Assembly (NCBI RefSeq): GCF_002813135.1
Contig: NZ_PHTY01000001.1
Location: forward strand, 429,501-493,500
Direction of reading: 5' to 3'
Length of the DNA: 64,000 nt
DNA from: Ulvibacter sp. MAR_2010_11
GTDB lineage: Bacteria > Bacteroidota > Bacteroidia > Flavobacteriales > Flavobacteriaceae
The stretch's first letter is position 1; every line of letters starts with the position of its first letter. The notes under the pieces are model-generated. The model saw only the letters and a list, made by a program, of their open reading frames with translations. It was not told the DNA's origin and did not search any database. Positions 1 to 8,966 of this stretch are shown here, in pieces. Position numbers and translations under genes: made by a program.

Positions 1-140
1 GCATCAATTAGTTTATTCGAATAATACTGAATGCTATAGGTCGTGCCAAAGGCATCTCCGTGGAGCGAGAACACTTCTTTCTCCTCTTTCCCGCAGGAAA
101 TAAGTACGCATCCCAAAAAAATAAAAATCAGTTTTTTCAT
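1..140 (-). CDS. apbE: FAD:protein FMN transferase ApbE, N-terminal part (cut by window edge)
   Basis: Only the first 46 or so codons are in the window. They encode a lipoprotein signal (lipobox LISC, Cys at about residue 16) followed by GDAFGTTYSIQYY, which matches the ApbE N-terminal motif G-x-A/F-G-T-T-Y. ApbE uses FAD to attach FMN covalently to threonines of NqrB and NqrC on the outer face of the inner membrane, so it belongs functionally with the nqr operon a few kb upstream on the same strand. The start codon overlaps the stop of the preceding gene as ATGA (137-140), which implies translational coupling. The catalytic core lies outside the window, so the call rests on the N-terminal motif and context. 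Confidence 0.8.
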   Translation of the reverse strand, partial: MKKLIFIFLGCVLISCGKEEKEVFSLHGDAFGTTYSIQYYSNKLID

Positions 141-499
141 AGTATTTCTTGTAATCCGTTATAGACCATTGTGTAGTCTTCATCTTTTATAACCGGTTTG
201 GCATAATCACTTCCGTGGCCCAAGCCAACGCCTGCATAATAGGTTTTAGCCTCAAATTTCTGGGCGTGTTGTTTGATAGTCTGCATAAAAACAGGGTCGT
301 ACACATTTGCATCTTCGGGATAAGAAATCGCGCGAACAATAACAAAGTGAAGGACTTTATCCTTCAAGGCGACAAACTGCGGATCCTTTTTCAGTTTCGA
401 ATTCACTCCTAAAAATTCAAATCCGTTTGCTTCCAAGTCCTTGCCAACAATATTCATCGCCAGGTTATGTAATTCTTGTGAGGTAAGTTCTTCGTTCAT
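137..499 (-). CDS. Small conserved protein of the nqr/apbE neighbourhood
   Basis: This is a soluble protein of 120 residues without signal peptide or membrane segment. It begins MNEELTSQELHNLAMNIVG and contains the stretch KTYYAGVGLGHGSD near the C terminus. From memory, flavobacterial homologues of this size next to apbE are sometimes labelled NADH-quinone reductase subunit F, but it has no 2Fe-2S cysteines and no flavin or NADH motif, so that name is not supported here. An in-frame TTG at 517 would add six residues, but it lies at or upstream of the transcription start predicted from the -7 element at 522-529, so ATG at 499 was chosen. It overlaps apbE by ATGA. Its function is unknown; a helper role in flavinylation or NQR assembly is inference from position only. 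Confidence 0.7.
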   Translation of the reverse strand: MNEELTSQELHNLAMNIVGKDLEANGFEFLGVNSKLKKDPQFVALKDKVLHFVIVRAISYPEDANVYDPVFMQTIKQHAQKFEAKTYYAGVGLGHGSDYAKPVIKDEDYTMVYNGLQEIL

Positions 500-521
500 T
501 CTTCGTAAAAATTCCAAACAG

Positions 522-529
522 CAAAATTA
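522..529 (-). promoter_or_regulatory. Candidate -7 promoter element TAATTTTG
   Basis: The minus strand carries TAATTTTG, a full match to the Bacteroidota -7 consensus TAnnTTTG, just ahead of the small protein-apbE pair and downstream of the terminator at 561-594. No clear TTG -33 element lies at the expected distance. It suggests that this pair has its own promoter. Confidence 0.45.
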
Positions 530-560
530 CTAAGAAGAATTGTGTAAACGTTTCAGAAAT

Positions 561-594
561 AAAAAAAACCGCCTTCCATAAAAACGAAAGGCGG
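561..594 (-). terminator. Rho-independent terminator after the M36 peptidase gene
   Basis: On the minus strand a CCGCCTTTC / GGAAGGCGG stem with a short T/A-rich loop is followed by eight T residues. It lies 24 nt past the stop codon of the peptidase gene and separates it from the apbE unit. Confidence 0.85.
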
Positions 595-617
595 CAAATA
601 ATTACTATGTTAGGAAT

Positions 618-3600
618 TTATTCTTTGATGATTCGTTTGGTAACAGAACCGTTTTCTGTCTTCACCTTCACAAAATACAAGGCCGAATCGAGAATAGACA
701 TATCTATTTGATATTGCCCTTGAGAAGTAAAGGACTTCTCTTGTACCTTTCTTCCCTGCACATCGTACACCACAACACTTTCAACCTGCATTTGAGGTGA
801 AAATATGTGTAAAATATTGGTTGTAGGATTGGGATACAAAGCAATATTATCCAACAACGCATCCTGATTTCCTAAAATCTCTTCCCACTCGAATAGCAGC
901 GTAAAGCGTTGGTTAAATGTTCCCTTAGCACTTCTGAACTCATAATTACCGTCGCTTAAATTATGTATGCTATTTTCCTGATTGTCTATCAAATATACCG
1001 TGGCATTACTTATAGCCGCTCCTTCCAAATTGGCGATTGAAATGGTAAACGCTGTATCTGCATCCACCTGACTCGCAAAGCCCATAGATACTTTTATACT
1101 ACTGTCAAAAACTTCCCTACTCTGAATCCCCAATTGCTCTGAACCATCTTCCAAATGCGAATACAGTGAAATTGTTGTTGCCAACCTGTCTGCATCGTAG
1201 TTAGGATCCAGATTAGGTGTTGCTAATGGATTGAAAGCTACCAGCGCATGACTACCAATATTGTATTGCTCGTTTCTCACTTTCAGTAAAATACTTTCAA
1301 TTTCTAAAGGAGTTCTAAGGGTTGTATTTCCTGTAGTGAGACGCATACTGTTTGTAAAAGTGACATTTCCCGCACCAAAAGCTTTAATTCCGAAGCCCTG
1401 ACCGGTGGAAATTACACCATTAGGTGTTGTACTTGTTCCCGGGTCACTGGCTGCAGGTAAGGCGCCTCCGTCGATGTACATCGAAATATCATCCATACTA
1501 AAGTTGATGCTTCCTGCACCCGGAGTTGATGGTAATGGCGGCGTTAAATGCTCCCAGAAATAGACTCTGGTTACCAACGGATTTGCTGAAATAAATTGTG
1601 AAGCGGAAATCGCTGAAGGATACGGATTCGAAAACACGTTGGGTGTCCCGTCGGGGTTTGTTCCCAATCCATTAAAAATTACCGGACGAACCACATCTCC
1701 GTTATTCAGTGTTCCCAGGGAATAGGTCATATCGTAGGTTGTATTTGCCGGGTCTGTATACCCCGATTGAGGTCGTACAATATATCCTTCCCCTACATTT
1801 ATTCCACCACCATAGGCATTCCAGAAGTTGCCATCGTCATCGGCAAAATTGGTGCCACCGGCAGGTACCGCCGGGTGGGGAATAAAATTACCGGGAGTGT
1901 GATTGAGTACCAAAAATGCATTAGTAAAGACGCCATTGCGTGTTTCGGCGGTCATTGGGCTCCCCATTACCATAAAATCGCGGGTTTGTAATACCGGTGT
2001 GGTGAGTTCAACATCAATGCCATTGCTATTGTTATTTACCGGTGCTAATCCGTCGGTTTGACGAACACTTCCGGTATGTTCAACAACGAGGTTGCCATTC
2101 ACGGTAATAGTTCCGTAAATATCCAGAAAATCGCCTGCAGCAACCGTTACTGTTCTTCCGCCGTCAATTTCACACGAGCAAGCCGTAATATCTCCACTTG
2201 AGGTATTATAATTTTGACTGAATCTTGCATTAGAACCGGCTCCCGGAGAAACCGGACTCCAAACACCACCCGAATAAATGGTTGTTTTGCCAATTACCGT
2301 AACGTCGAACGAACAACTACTGCTACCGCCACTCATTCTTGAAGTCATAAAAGTATTGGTAGTTGTCCCTGCACTAAATACAGACCCGGTCGCCAGACCT
2401 GCTGTTTGTGTAGTTGTATACTCGTTACTTTCCTGCCCTGATACTTCAATTAAGACCGCTAGATATCCATATCCTGCAGCACTAGGCGCAATATAGTTGC
2501 CGCCCACACAATTGAGATACCCTACGGCTGTTTCATTAGCCGGGTTGCCTGAACCTGCACTGTTATAAGCTATTAAATTGTTTCTTGAAGAGGGTGATAA
2601 TACTTCCACTATAAAAATGGTCCCCGCAGGTAAAAATACATTCATTGGTACAGTATGGGTAAATCCGGATCCAGCCGGCACAATAGAAGATACCGATGCG
2701 TAAGGTGTAATCCCTACAGATAAAGGAACTGCCAAAGAAGTGATGGGTGTTCCGTTTAACTGACTATTTATATAAATATTAACAGTAATGTTAGCAATTC
2801 CGGCCGCATTATTATTAATTCCTACATCGATACCGTCAATGGTATAATCACGGGTAACGCCTAAAGTTGAAAGATTAAATCTTCGCAAATGCCCCGAGGC
2901 AGTATCGGTACAATCCAATCCTGAGTTGATGGTAGGATTTGTATTCTGACTCACATCGGTGGGAGTTCTGTTACAGAGATCTCCTGAAGGATTTGGATAA
3001 GCATATACCACTTGTGCGCTACAGACAGAACTGGAGTCTGATTCTGCTATGATATCGGCAGGGCAGATTAATGCCAAAGTATCATCTTGTACATTTATAA
3101 CTTCAGTAAATACAGTACTTGAATTCGAATTGCAAAAATCGTTCACTGTATACGTGATATTATGACTTCCTATTCCCGCTGTTAGCGGATTAAAACTATA
3201 GGTATTTCCACCGGTATTAGAAACACCGGGGCCTGCATATGTGCCTCCTGCGGGGAATCCACCTGTAAGTCCGGTTAAAACTCCGCCGTTTAAACAGGCA
3301 CTATCGATAGAATTTTCGAAACCAGCAATATTGGAAGGTAAGTCGAAAGCTTGTGCTCCATCGTCTACGTTGTTTGTACTACCCTGACTTGCACTGCTAC
3401 CGAGTCCGCGTCTTGCAAATGCTCTCCAAATGGCACAGTGATTGGCGCCACCGTAAATATTCGTATCTGCTTGTAAAATTGCATTCCTACCGTCTATAAA
3501 ACCCGGACTACAGGGTTGTAATTTTAAGCCTTCGGTCACCAGGGCCAACGCCATAATATTTCCGGCGTCCGTATTTACATTTCCCGTAAACGTATATAAA

Positions 3601-5267
3601 TCGGGGCTGTAACCATGTTCGCCAATTAATTCCCATGTCATTTCCCAAAGCATTGTCGCCCATACCGATCCTGTTCCGTGCGGAATTGCTTCCGCATTAA
3701 TATCGGCATAGGTAAGCGGATTAGCACCAAAATTGGTACTATAAGGGTAGGTTCTAATTCCGGGACCTCCGGCACCCTCGCCTACCAACCAGGTTCCAAT
3801 TCCTCTTACATCAGTTCCTTGATCTCCCGGTTCCATAGTAAGCATTAAACCATAGAAATCGCTCCATCCTTCACCCATTTGTTCCTGGTTATTTAAACAA
3901 GAAGACGTTCCTGCACCTCCTGTTAAACGGGTTGAAATTCCATGACCGTATTCATGAACAACCACTCCGTTATCAAAATCTCCGTCTCTGGAATTACATA
4001 CATACATTTGCATTCGTGGTCTGTTACCATCTGTAGGAGTGGCAAAGTTTGCATTACACGTACCTGACCCGTCCTGAGCTTCACCTCTTACTGAATCGTT
4101 TCCAATTCCTCCATTTCCATAGGTATTTAATTGAAAATTCCCGGAAGCCGGATTAAAACCGTATTGATAGGTAACATCATGAATAATATTATTCCAATAA
4201 AACAGATTGGTTACAGCCGCATCAATACTTCCATCACCAACAGTAACGTCGGGATTAAAAGGATAGTTGAAGTTTAGCGTTGGTCCACCAAAAGCACGTT
4301 CCGAATTTACTCCTGAACCTTGTCCACTTATAGTACTTGAGGTATCGTCGTAGGCGTCTACATTATTTCCTATGGTGTATTGCGATTCTGCTCCCGATAC
4401 TCCATTGGTATCATGCCAACCATAAGGCGACGCAATTGCATTATCAGGGTTCGCAACCATGGTTCTGGAACCGTGATTTGGAGATTCCAATGGCATTGCA
4501 ATGACATTGTAGCTTCCAATAATAACCGATGAAGGCTCATCTGCTACTGAAAAATATACCGGAGATTCGTTTACTATGTTAGTGGTGTTCTTTGTTGCTG
4601 AATTATGAGCATGTTTACTATGGAATTCTTCTGAAATACAAGAAATTGTTAAGTTATCCTTGTCAATGATAGTACCTGTGGAAGCGTCTACTCTGAAATT
4701 CCACCAATCTGCCGAAGCTATCTCTTCCACTGAAATCTCCCAAACCAGCGTGGTTCCTATTCCTTCACGATAATAATACATGAGTTTTACCGGAATATTT
4801 GTTGCTGAAATTCCTGCAGTATTAAATTCAGACTTTTGATTTATTCCACCATAGTTTTTTAATCGCTCTATATTTGAGAGAGTATACCCCATTTGTTGAG
4901 CGACAGATGCAATAGCCTGTTCGGCTGAAAGATTAGCGGTAGCCGACACTAAAGTACTCTGAATATCGCCCACAAAATTGTTATGCGACGCGATTAATTT
5001 ACCATTGGCAGCTCTATGAAGACTAGATTCTGTGCCAAAAACTTCAAGTCCGTTAATAGCCTGTCTTAAATACATATGATGAATGCCACTAATAGTACTG
5101 GTATGCTCTGCAGTAACAACGTAATCGTTGCCTGGATGCTTAACCAATTTTTCTAAATTGATGGTAGGGGTGGTGGCAGATTTTGTTTCTTTTATCTGAG
5201 CCGAAAGTTGAACTGTGGCACAAAGAAAAAAGAACAATGACAGAAGGGGGAGTGTAATTTTTTTCAT
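618..5267 (-). CDS. Secreted M36 (fungalysin-like) metallopeptidase with T9SS sorting domain
   Basis: This is a 1549-residue extracellular zinc peptidase. Residues 1-24 form a Sec signal peptide ending in SAQ. Residues of about 25-220 look like the inhibitory FTP/PepSY-type propeptide of M36 enzymes. The catalytic domain has the zinc motif HEYGH at residues 438-442 and the third ligand Glu466 in GEGWSDF, as in fungalysins. After it come an Ig/PKD-like segment (GGTYAGPGVS), an HYR-like segment (LICPADI), a long beta-rich region, and about 75 C-terminal residues with LYPNPT and the ending VTKRIIKE, typical of T9SS type A sorting domains. It is therefore probably exported by the Sec pathway and then T9SS, and released or anchored at the cell surface. 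It is transcribed from its own promoter (5321-5350) and has its own terminator. The substrate cannot be read from sequence. Confidence 0.93.
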   Translation of the reverse strand: MKKITLPLLSLFFFLCATVQLSAQIKETKSATTPTINLEKLVKHPGNDYVVTAEHTSTISGIHHMYLRQAINGLEVFGTESSLHRAANGKLIASHNNFVGDIQSTLVSATANLSAEQAIASVAQQMGYTLSNIERLKNYGGINQKSEFNTAGISATNIPVKLMYYYREGIGTTLVWEISVEEIASADWWNFRVDASTGTIIDKDNLTISCISEEFHSKHAHNSATKNTTNIVNESPVYFSVADEPSSVIIGSYNVIAMPLESPNHGSRTMVANPDNAIASPYGWHDTNGVSGAESQYTIGNNVDAYDDTSSTISGQGSGVNSERAFGGPTLNFNYPFNPDVTVGDGSIDAAVTNLFYWNNIIHDVTYQYGFNPASGNFQLNTYGNGGIGNDSVRGEAQDGSGTCNANFATPTDGNRPRMQMYVCNSRDGDFDNGVVVHEYGHGISTRLTGGAGTSSCLNNQEQMGEGWSDFYGLMLTMEPGDQGTDVRGIGTWLVGEGAGGPGIRTYPYSTNFGANPLTYADINAEAIPHGTGSVWATMLWEMTWELIGEHGYSPDLYTFTGNVNTDAGNIMALALVTEGLKLQPCSPGFIDGRNAILQADTNIYGGANHCAIWRAFARRGLGSSASQGSTNNVDDGAQAFDLPSNIAGFENSIDSACLNGGVLTGLTGGFPAGGTYAGPGVSNTGGNTYSFNPLTAGIGSHNITYTVNDFCNSNSSTVFTEVINVQDDTLALICPADIIAESDSSSVCSAQVVYAYPNPSGDLCNRTPTDVSQNTNPTINSGLDCTDTASGHLRRFNLSTLGVTRDYTIDGIDVGINNNAAGIANITVNIYINSQLNGTPITSLAVPLSVGITPYASVSSIVPAGSGFTHTVPMNVFLPAGTIFIVEVLSPSSRNNLIAYNSAGSGNPANETAVGYLNCVGGNYIAPSAAGYGYLAVLIEVSGQESNEYTTTQTAGLATGSVFSAGTTTNTFMTSRMSGGSSSCSFDVTVIGKTTIYSGGVWSPVSPGAGSNARFSQNYNTSSGDITACSCEIDGGRTVTVAAGDFLDIYGTITVNGNLVVEHTGSVRQTDGLAPVNNNSNGIDVELTTPVLQTRDFMVMGSPMTAETRNGVFTNAFLVLNHTPGNFIPHPAVPAGGTNFADDDGNFWNAYGGGINVGEGYIVRPQSGYTDPANTTYDMTYSLGTLNNGDVVRPVIFNGLGTNPDGTPNVFSNPYPSAISASQFISANPLVTRVYFWEHLTPPLPSTPGAGSINFSMDDISMYIDGGALPAASDPGTSTTPNGVISTGQGFGIKAFGAGNVTFTNSMRLTTGNTTLRTPLEIESILLKVRNEQYNIGSHALVAFNPLATPNLDPNYDADRLATTISLYSHLEDGSEQLGIQSREVFDSSIKVSMGFASQVDADTAFTISIANLEGAAISNATVYLIDNQENSIHNLSDGNYEFRSAKGTFNQRFTLLFEWEEILGNQDALLDNIALYPNPTTNILHIFSPQMQVESVVVYDVQGRKVQEKSFTSQGQYQIDMSILDSALYFVKVKTENGSVTKRIIKE

Positions 5268-5320
5268 AAGTATGCTATTATTGGGGATAATTCAAGCACT
5301 TGTGGTATGTGTATCTATAT

Positions 5321-5350
5321 CAAAAGTAGGGTTTTAGAGATATTACACAA
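5321..5350 (-). promoter_or_regulatory. Promoter of the M36 peptidase gene
   Basis: On the minus strand, TTG (5350-5348) is separated by 19 nt from TACTTTTG (5328-5321). This matches the Bacteroidota primary-sigma pattern TTG-N17-23-TAnnTTTG. It predicts a leader of roughly 45 nt before the ATG at 5267. Confidence 0.7.
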
Positions 5351-5391
5351 TTTTTATCGACAAAATGCAGATTATTTTAACTTTTGCCTAT

Positions 5392-5420
5392 AAAAAAGCC
5401 GTTTCATGAATTGAAACGGC
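5392..5420 (-). terminator. Terminator of the nqr operon
   Basis: A perfect 9-bp stem, GCCGTTTCA / TGAAACGGC with a 5-nt loop, is followed on the minus strand by six T residues. It sits 25 nt past the nqrF stop codon. Confidence 0.9.
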
Positions 5421-5444
5421 TTAAAATCTTTGAGTTAGATTTAA

Positions 5445-6752
5445 TTATCCTCCGAAATCATCGAAGCGGATATTCTCATCGGGAATGCCAAAATCTTCAC
5501 CCATTTTCTGCACGGCCTGATTCATTAAAGGAGGTCCACAGAAGTACAATTCGATGTCTTCCGGAGATTCGTGGTGATTTAAATAATTGTCTATTACTAC
5601 CTGATGTATAAATCCTACAAACCCATCTCCTTCGGCATTGATGTCTTTTTTTACTTTCCAGTTATCTTCGGGTAAGGGCTCAGAAAGTGCCATATAGAAC
5701 TTAAAATTTGGGAAATCCTTTTCCAGATTTCTGAAGTGATCTATATAAAACAATTCGCGCTTGGAACGTCCACCGTACCAATAGGTTACTTTTCTTCCGG
5801 TTTGAAGGGTTCTGAACAAATGATACAAATGTGAACGCATAGGTGCCATTCCTGCTCCTCCACCCACATATAGCATTTCCGATTCGGAAGGATTTATAAA
5901 GAACTCCCCATAAGGCCCGGAAATAGTAACTTTGTCGCCCTTTTTCGCATTGAAAATATACGAAGAAGCAATCCCGGGGTTTACGCTCATCCACTGATTT
6001 TTAGCACGATCCCACGGCGGAGTTGCCACACGTACATTCAGCATAATTTCACGTCCTTCGGCAGGATATGAAGCCATGGAGTACGCTCTTTCTACCGTTT
6101 CGTTATTTTTCATAACCAATGGCCACAATCCGAATTTATCCCACTCTGCCTGGAATTTATCCGGCGTTTCATGTTCTTCGGGATGCGCCGTAATGTCCAT
6201 GTCGGAGAATTTAACTTCACACGGCGGAATTTCAATTTGAATATATCCACCGGCCTTGTAGTTCATATCTTCAGGAATCTCCACTACAAATTCTTTGATA
6301 AACGATGCCACATTGTAATTTCTCACTACGGTAGCTTCCCATTTTTTAATTCCGAAGACTTCTTCAGGAATATGAATATTCATATCCTGTTTTACTTTTA
6401 CCTGACAGGATAGACGTGCTCCTTCTTTTAATTCCTTTCGGGTAAAATGAGGCGTTTCGGTAGGTAAGGCTTCCCCTCCACCTTCTAAGACATGACATTC
6501 GCATTGAATACAGGTTCCACCACCCCCACAGGCTGATGGTAAAAATATTTTCTGACTTCCCAGGGTAGAAAGTAAGGTCCCTCCCGAGGCAACTTCGATA
6601 ACTTTTTCGTCGTTGATAGTAATCTTTACCGGACCTGAAGGTGATAATTTTTGTTTTGTAAATAGTAATAACGCCACTAAAAGCAGGGTTAAAACCAAAA
6701 ACGCCACTACCGTTGCAATTACGACTCCGAGGGTGCTTGCTGCTAAAAACAT
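5445..6752 (-). CDS. nqrF: Na+-translocating NADH-quinone reductase subunit F
   Basis: NqrF (435 aa) is the electron-input subunit. It takes hydride from NADH to FAD and passes electrons through a 2Fe-2S cluster into the membrane complex. Residues of about 8-31 form one membrane anchor. A plant-type ferredoxin domain follows with cluster ligands C75, C81, C84 and C116 (motif [11 protein letters not shown]), then an FNR-like module with RAYSMASYP (FAD site), [14 protein letters not shown] (NADH site) and a C-terminal DDFGG, as in Vibrio NqrF. Length and motifs are normal. It is the last gene of the nqrA-F operon, one nucleotide after nqrE, and is followed by a strong terminator. Confidence 0.98.
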   Translation of the reverse strand: MFLAASTLGVVIATVVAFLVLTLLLVALLLFTKQKLSPSGPVKITINDEKVIEVASGGTLLSTLGSQKIFLPSACGGGGTCIQCECHVLEGGGEALPTETPHFTRKELKEGARLSCQVKVKQDMNIHIPEEVFGIKKWEATVVRNYNVASFIKEFVVEIPEDMNYKAGGYIQIEIPPCEVKFSDMDITAHPEEHETPDKFQAEWDKFGLWPLVMKNNETVERAYSMASYPAEGREIMLNVRVATPPWDRAKNQWMSVNPGIASSYIFNAKKGDKVTISGPYGEFFINPSESEMLYVGGGAGMAPMRSHLYHLFRTLQTGRKVTYWYGGRSKRELFYIDHFRNLEKDFPNFKFYMALSEPLPEDNWKVKKDINAEGDGFVGFIHQVVIDNYLNHHESPEDIELYFCGPPLMNQAVQKMGEDFGIPDENIRFDDFGG

Positions 6753-6753
6753 A

Positions 6754-7491
6754 TTATTGTTGTGTTATTTCTGAAACCTCAACAGTTTCGTTCGATGCTA
6801 TATTTTCTTTTGTATTTTCTGAATCGGTTTCTACCTGTGCTGCTTGAATTTCTGAAGCTTCCACCGGTTCGTCTCCTCCTGTCAACATACCACCAAAACT
6901 CATAAAACCAATGGCCATCAATCCTGTGATAATAAATGTAATTCCCAATCCGCGTAACGGAGCCGGTACATTGCTATATCTAATCTTTTCACGAATAGCC
7001 GCAATAGCTACAATGGCGAGGAACCAACCAATTCCGGAGCTAAATCCGTAGTTAAGTGCCAAGGTTAAACTTTCAATATCACGAGACTGCATAAAAAGAG
7101 ACCCTCCTAAAATTGCACAGTTCACCGCGATTAATGGTAAAAATATACCCAATGAATTGTATAAGGAAGGTGAAAATTTTTCAACAATTATCTCTACCAA
7201 TTGCACCATGGTTGCGATGGTTGCAATGAAGAGAATAAACGAAAGGAAACTTAGATCGTAATCTGCGTATCCTTCACCTAACCATACCAAGGCACCTTCA
7301 CGTAGAATGTATTGATCCAACAACCAGTTAAGAGGCACGGTGACCGTTAATACAAAGATTACGGCTGCTCCAAGACCTACAGCGGTGCTCACTTTTTTGG
7401 AAACAGCCAGATACGAGCACATCCCTAAGAAATAGGCAAATACCATGTTGTCTACAAAAACCGACTTAAAAAATAATTCTATGTGTTCCAT
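6754..7491 (-). CDS. nqrE: Na+-translocating NADH-quinone reductase subunit E
   Basis: NqrE (245 aa) is one of the paired six-helix subunits NqrD/NqrE that hold the intramembrane iron-sulfur centre and line the electron and ion path. The half-membrane cysteines are visible in [11 protein letters not shown] and [10 protein letters not shown]. The hydrophobic core ends at about residue 208. It is followed by some 35 hydrophilic, Glu/Thr-rich residues (EASEIQ to ITQQ) that make this protein longer than the usual 200-residue family length. The gene starts 72 nt after nqrD, the largest gap inside the operon. Confidence 0.97.
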   Translation of the reverse strand: MEHIELFFKSVFVDNMVFAYFLGMCSYLAVSKKVSTAVGLGAAVIFVLTVTVPLNWLLDQYILREGALVWLGEGYADYDLSFLSFILFIATIATMVQLVEIIVEKFSPSLYNSLGIFLPLIAVNCAILGGSLFMQSRDIESLTLALNYGFSSGIGWFLAIVAIAAIREKIRYSNVPAPLRGLGITFIITGLMAIGFMSFGGMLTGGDEPVEASEIQAAQVETDSENTKENIASNETVEVSEITQQ

Positions 7492-7563
7492 ATATTTTTT
7501 GGTTATGGGTTCGGGGTTTTGAGTTTTATCATTTACCCAACACCTTTTACCTTAGACCTGTTT

Positions 7564-8211
7564 TTAATGTTCTTCGATTAGTGCTTTATTCTTACTGCGT
7601 TGTACCCAGATAATCAATCCCACAACGATCAATGCCATAGGAGGTAATACCATAAATCCGTTGTTTTCGTAACCAATGGCATATAGCCCCGATTTTTCAA
7701 CAGGATCACCCAATACTTTAAATCCGAATAGGGTTCCCGATCCTAACAATTCTCTAAAGAATCCTACTATAATAAGGATTACTCCGTAACCGGCAGCGTT
7801 CCCAATTCCGTCGAGAAAAGATCTCCAGGGGCCGTTACCCAAGGCAAATGCTTCAAAACGTCCCATGATGATACAGTTGGTAATAATTAAACCGATAAAT
7901 ACCGATAGTTCCTTACTCAATTCGTAGGCAAATGCTTTCAGTACCTGATCTACTATAATTACCAATGTTGCAACTACGATTAATTGCACTATAATTCTAA
8001 TTTTTGACGGAATGATATTTCGCATCAAGGAAATAACCACGTTACCAATACCGAGTACAAAAACTACCGATACTGCCATAACAATGGAAGGCTTCAATTG
8101 CGCTGTAATTGCTAAGGCCGAACAGATTCCCAAAACCTGAATAGTAATAGGATTGTTATCGGCTAACGGGTCTAATATTAATTTACTGTCTTTCTTTGAT
8201 AATAGTCCCAT
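7564..8211 (-). CDS. nqrD: Na+-translocating NADH-quinone reductase subunit D
   Basis: NqrD (215 aa) is a six-helix membrane protein paralogous to NqrE. Cysteines that would share the intramembrane iron-sulfur centre lie in QVLGICSALAI and IITNCIIMGR. The motif GRFEAFALGN is typical of the family. The gene is packed three nucleotides after nqrC. Size and hydrophobicity are normal for NqrD rather than RnfE, and the surrounding nqr gene order removes the remaining ambiguity. Confidence 0.97.
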   Translation of the reverse strand: MGLLSKKDSKLILDPLADNNPITIQVLGICSALAITAQLKPSIVMAVSVVFVLGIGNVVISLMRNIIPSKIRIIVQLIVVATLVIIVDQVLKAFAYELSKELSVFIGLIITNCIIMGRFEAFALGNGPWRSFLDGIGNAAGYGVILIIVGFFRELLGSGTLFGFKVLGDPVEKSGLYAIGYENNGFMVLPPMALIVVGLIIWVQRSKNKALIEEH

Positions 8212-8214
8212 CGC

Positions 8215-8964
8215 TTATTGGTTTAATTTTTTAAAGTAAGGCACGTACATTCTAATATCTTTTTTCAGCATAGCTGAAACACCATCTCCGGTAATCGTGG
8301 CTCCCGCAAGAGCATCCACTTCATTGTCTGAAGTATCGGTGTTTTTCGGATCGTTATTTCCTTTCGCTACTTTAATTCCTTCGAAAGCTTCACCGTTTAA
8401 GAACTTTTCGCCTGTGAAATCGTCCATAAAATAACGTTGCTTAATTTCTGCCCCTAGACCGGGAGTTTCACCTTTATGATCAAAATACACTCCTTGAACA
8501 GTCATTGATTTATCGACAGCCACAAAGCCCCAGATAGCATCCCATAGTCCTTTACCTCGCACCGGAATCACATATACGTCTTTCCCGTCCTTTTGTCCAA
8601 TAAACAGGGGTAAGCGTCTGGTATAACTCTTATCTTTTGCCTTCGACTCTTCCTTTTTAAGATCGATTAGAAAGGCTTGATTATCTTCGGTAACCTTGTC
8701 TCCTTCTATCACGATTTGTTTGGTGATATACTTGTCAAATTCGGCTTCAACAATATTTGTTGGAATAAATTCAACATCGTTGGGACCTTCATTATTGTTC
8801 ACCCCCATCGCGTACAAAATGTTTTGCTGCTTTTCGTAACGCTCATTCGCCTTTACCAAAGGTTTTAGACCGCTGGCAAATCCTGCCAGAAGCGTCCCAA
8901 CAACCAGCACCATAATGATGGCAAAAAGGATGGTGTAACTATTTTTATCTGTGTTAATTGCCAT
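8215..8964 (-). CDS. nqrC: Na+-translocating NADH-quinone reductase subunit C
   Basis: NqrC (249 aa) carries a covalently bound FMN in a periplasmic domain anchored by one N-terminal helix (residues about 11-31). The flavinylation motif is AGATIT at 220-225, with Thr225 as the expected FMN acceptor attached by ApbE; the apbE gene begins about 8 kb further downstream. WGFVAVD and PGLGAEI, typical of FMN-binding domains, are also present. The gene lies between nqrB and nqrD with gaps of only a few nucleotides. Confidence 0.97.
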   Translation of the reverse strand: MAINTDKNSYTILFAIIMVLVVGTLLAGFASGLKPLVKANERYEKQQNILYAMGVNNNEGPNDVEFIPTNIVEAEFDKYITKQIVIEGDKVTEDNQAFLIDLKKEESKAKDKSYTRRLPLFIGQKDGKDVYVIPVRGKGLWDAIWGFVAVDKSMTVQGVYFDHKGETPGLGAEIKQRYFMDDFTGEKFLNGEAFEGIKVAKGNNDPKNTDTSDNEVDALAGATITGDGVSAMLKKDIRMYVPYFKKLNQ

Positions 8965-8966
8965 GC

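Noticed and set aside
137-499. NqrF-type subunit as product name for the small protein
   Set aside because: There are no cysteines for a 2Fe-2S cluster and no FAD or NADH motif. The real NqrF is encoded at 5445-6752.
1767-2496. Plus-strand frames within the M36 peptidase gene
   Set aside because: They are shadows of the strongly supported minus-strand gene, with no domain, signal peptide or promoter.
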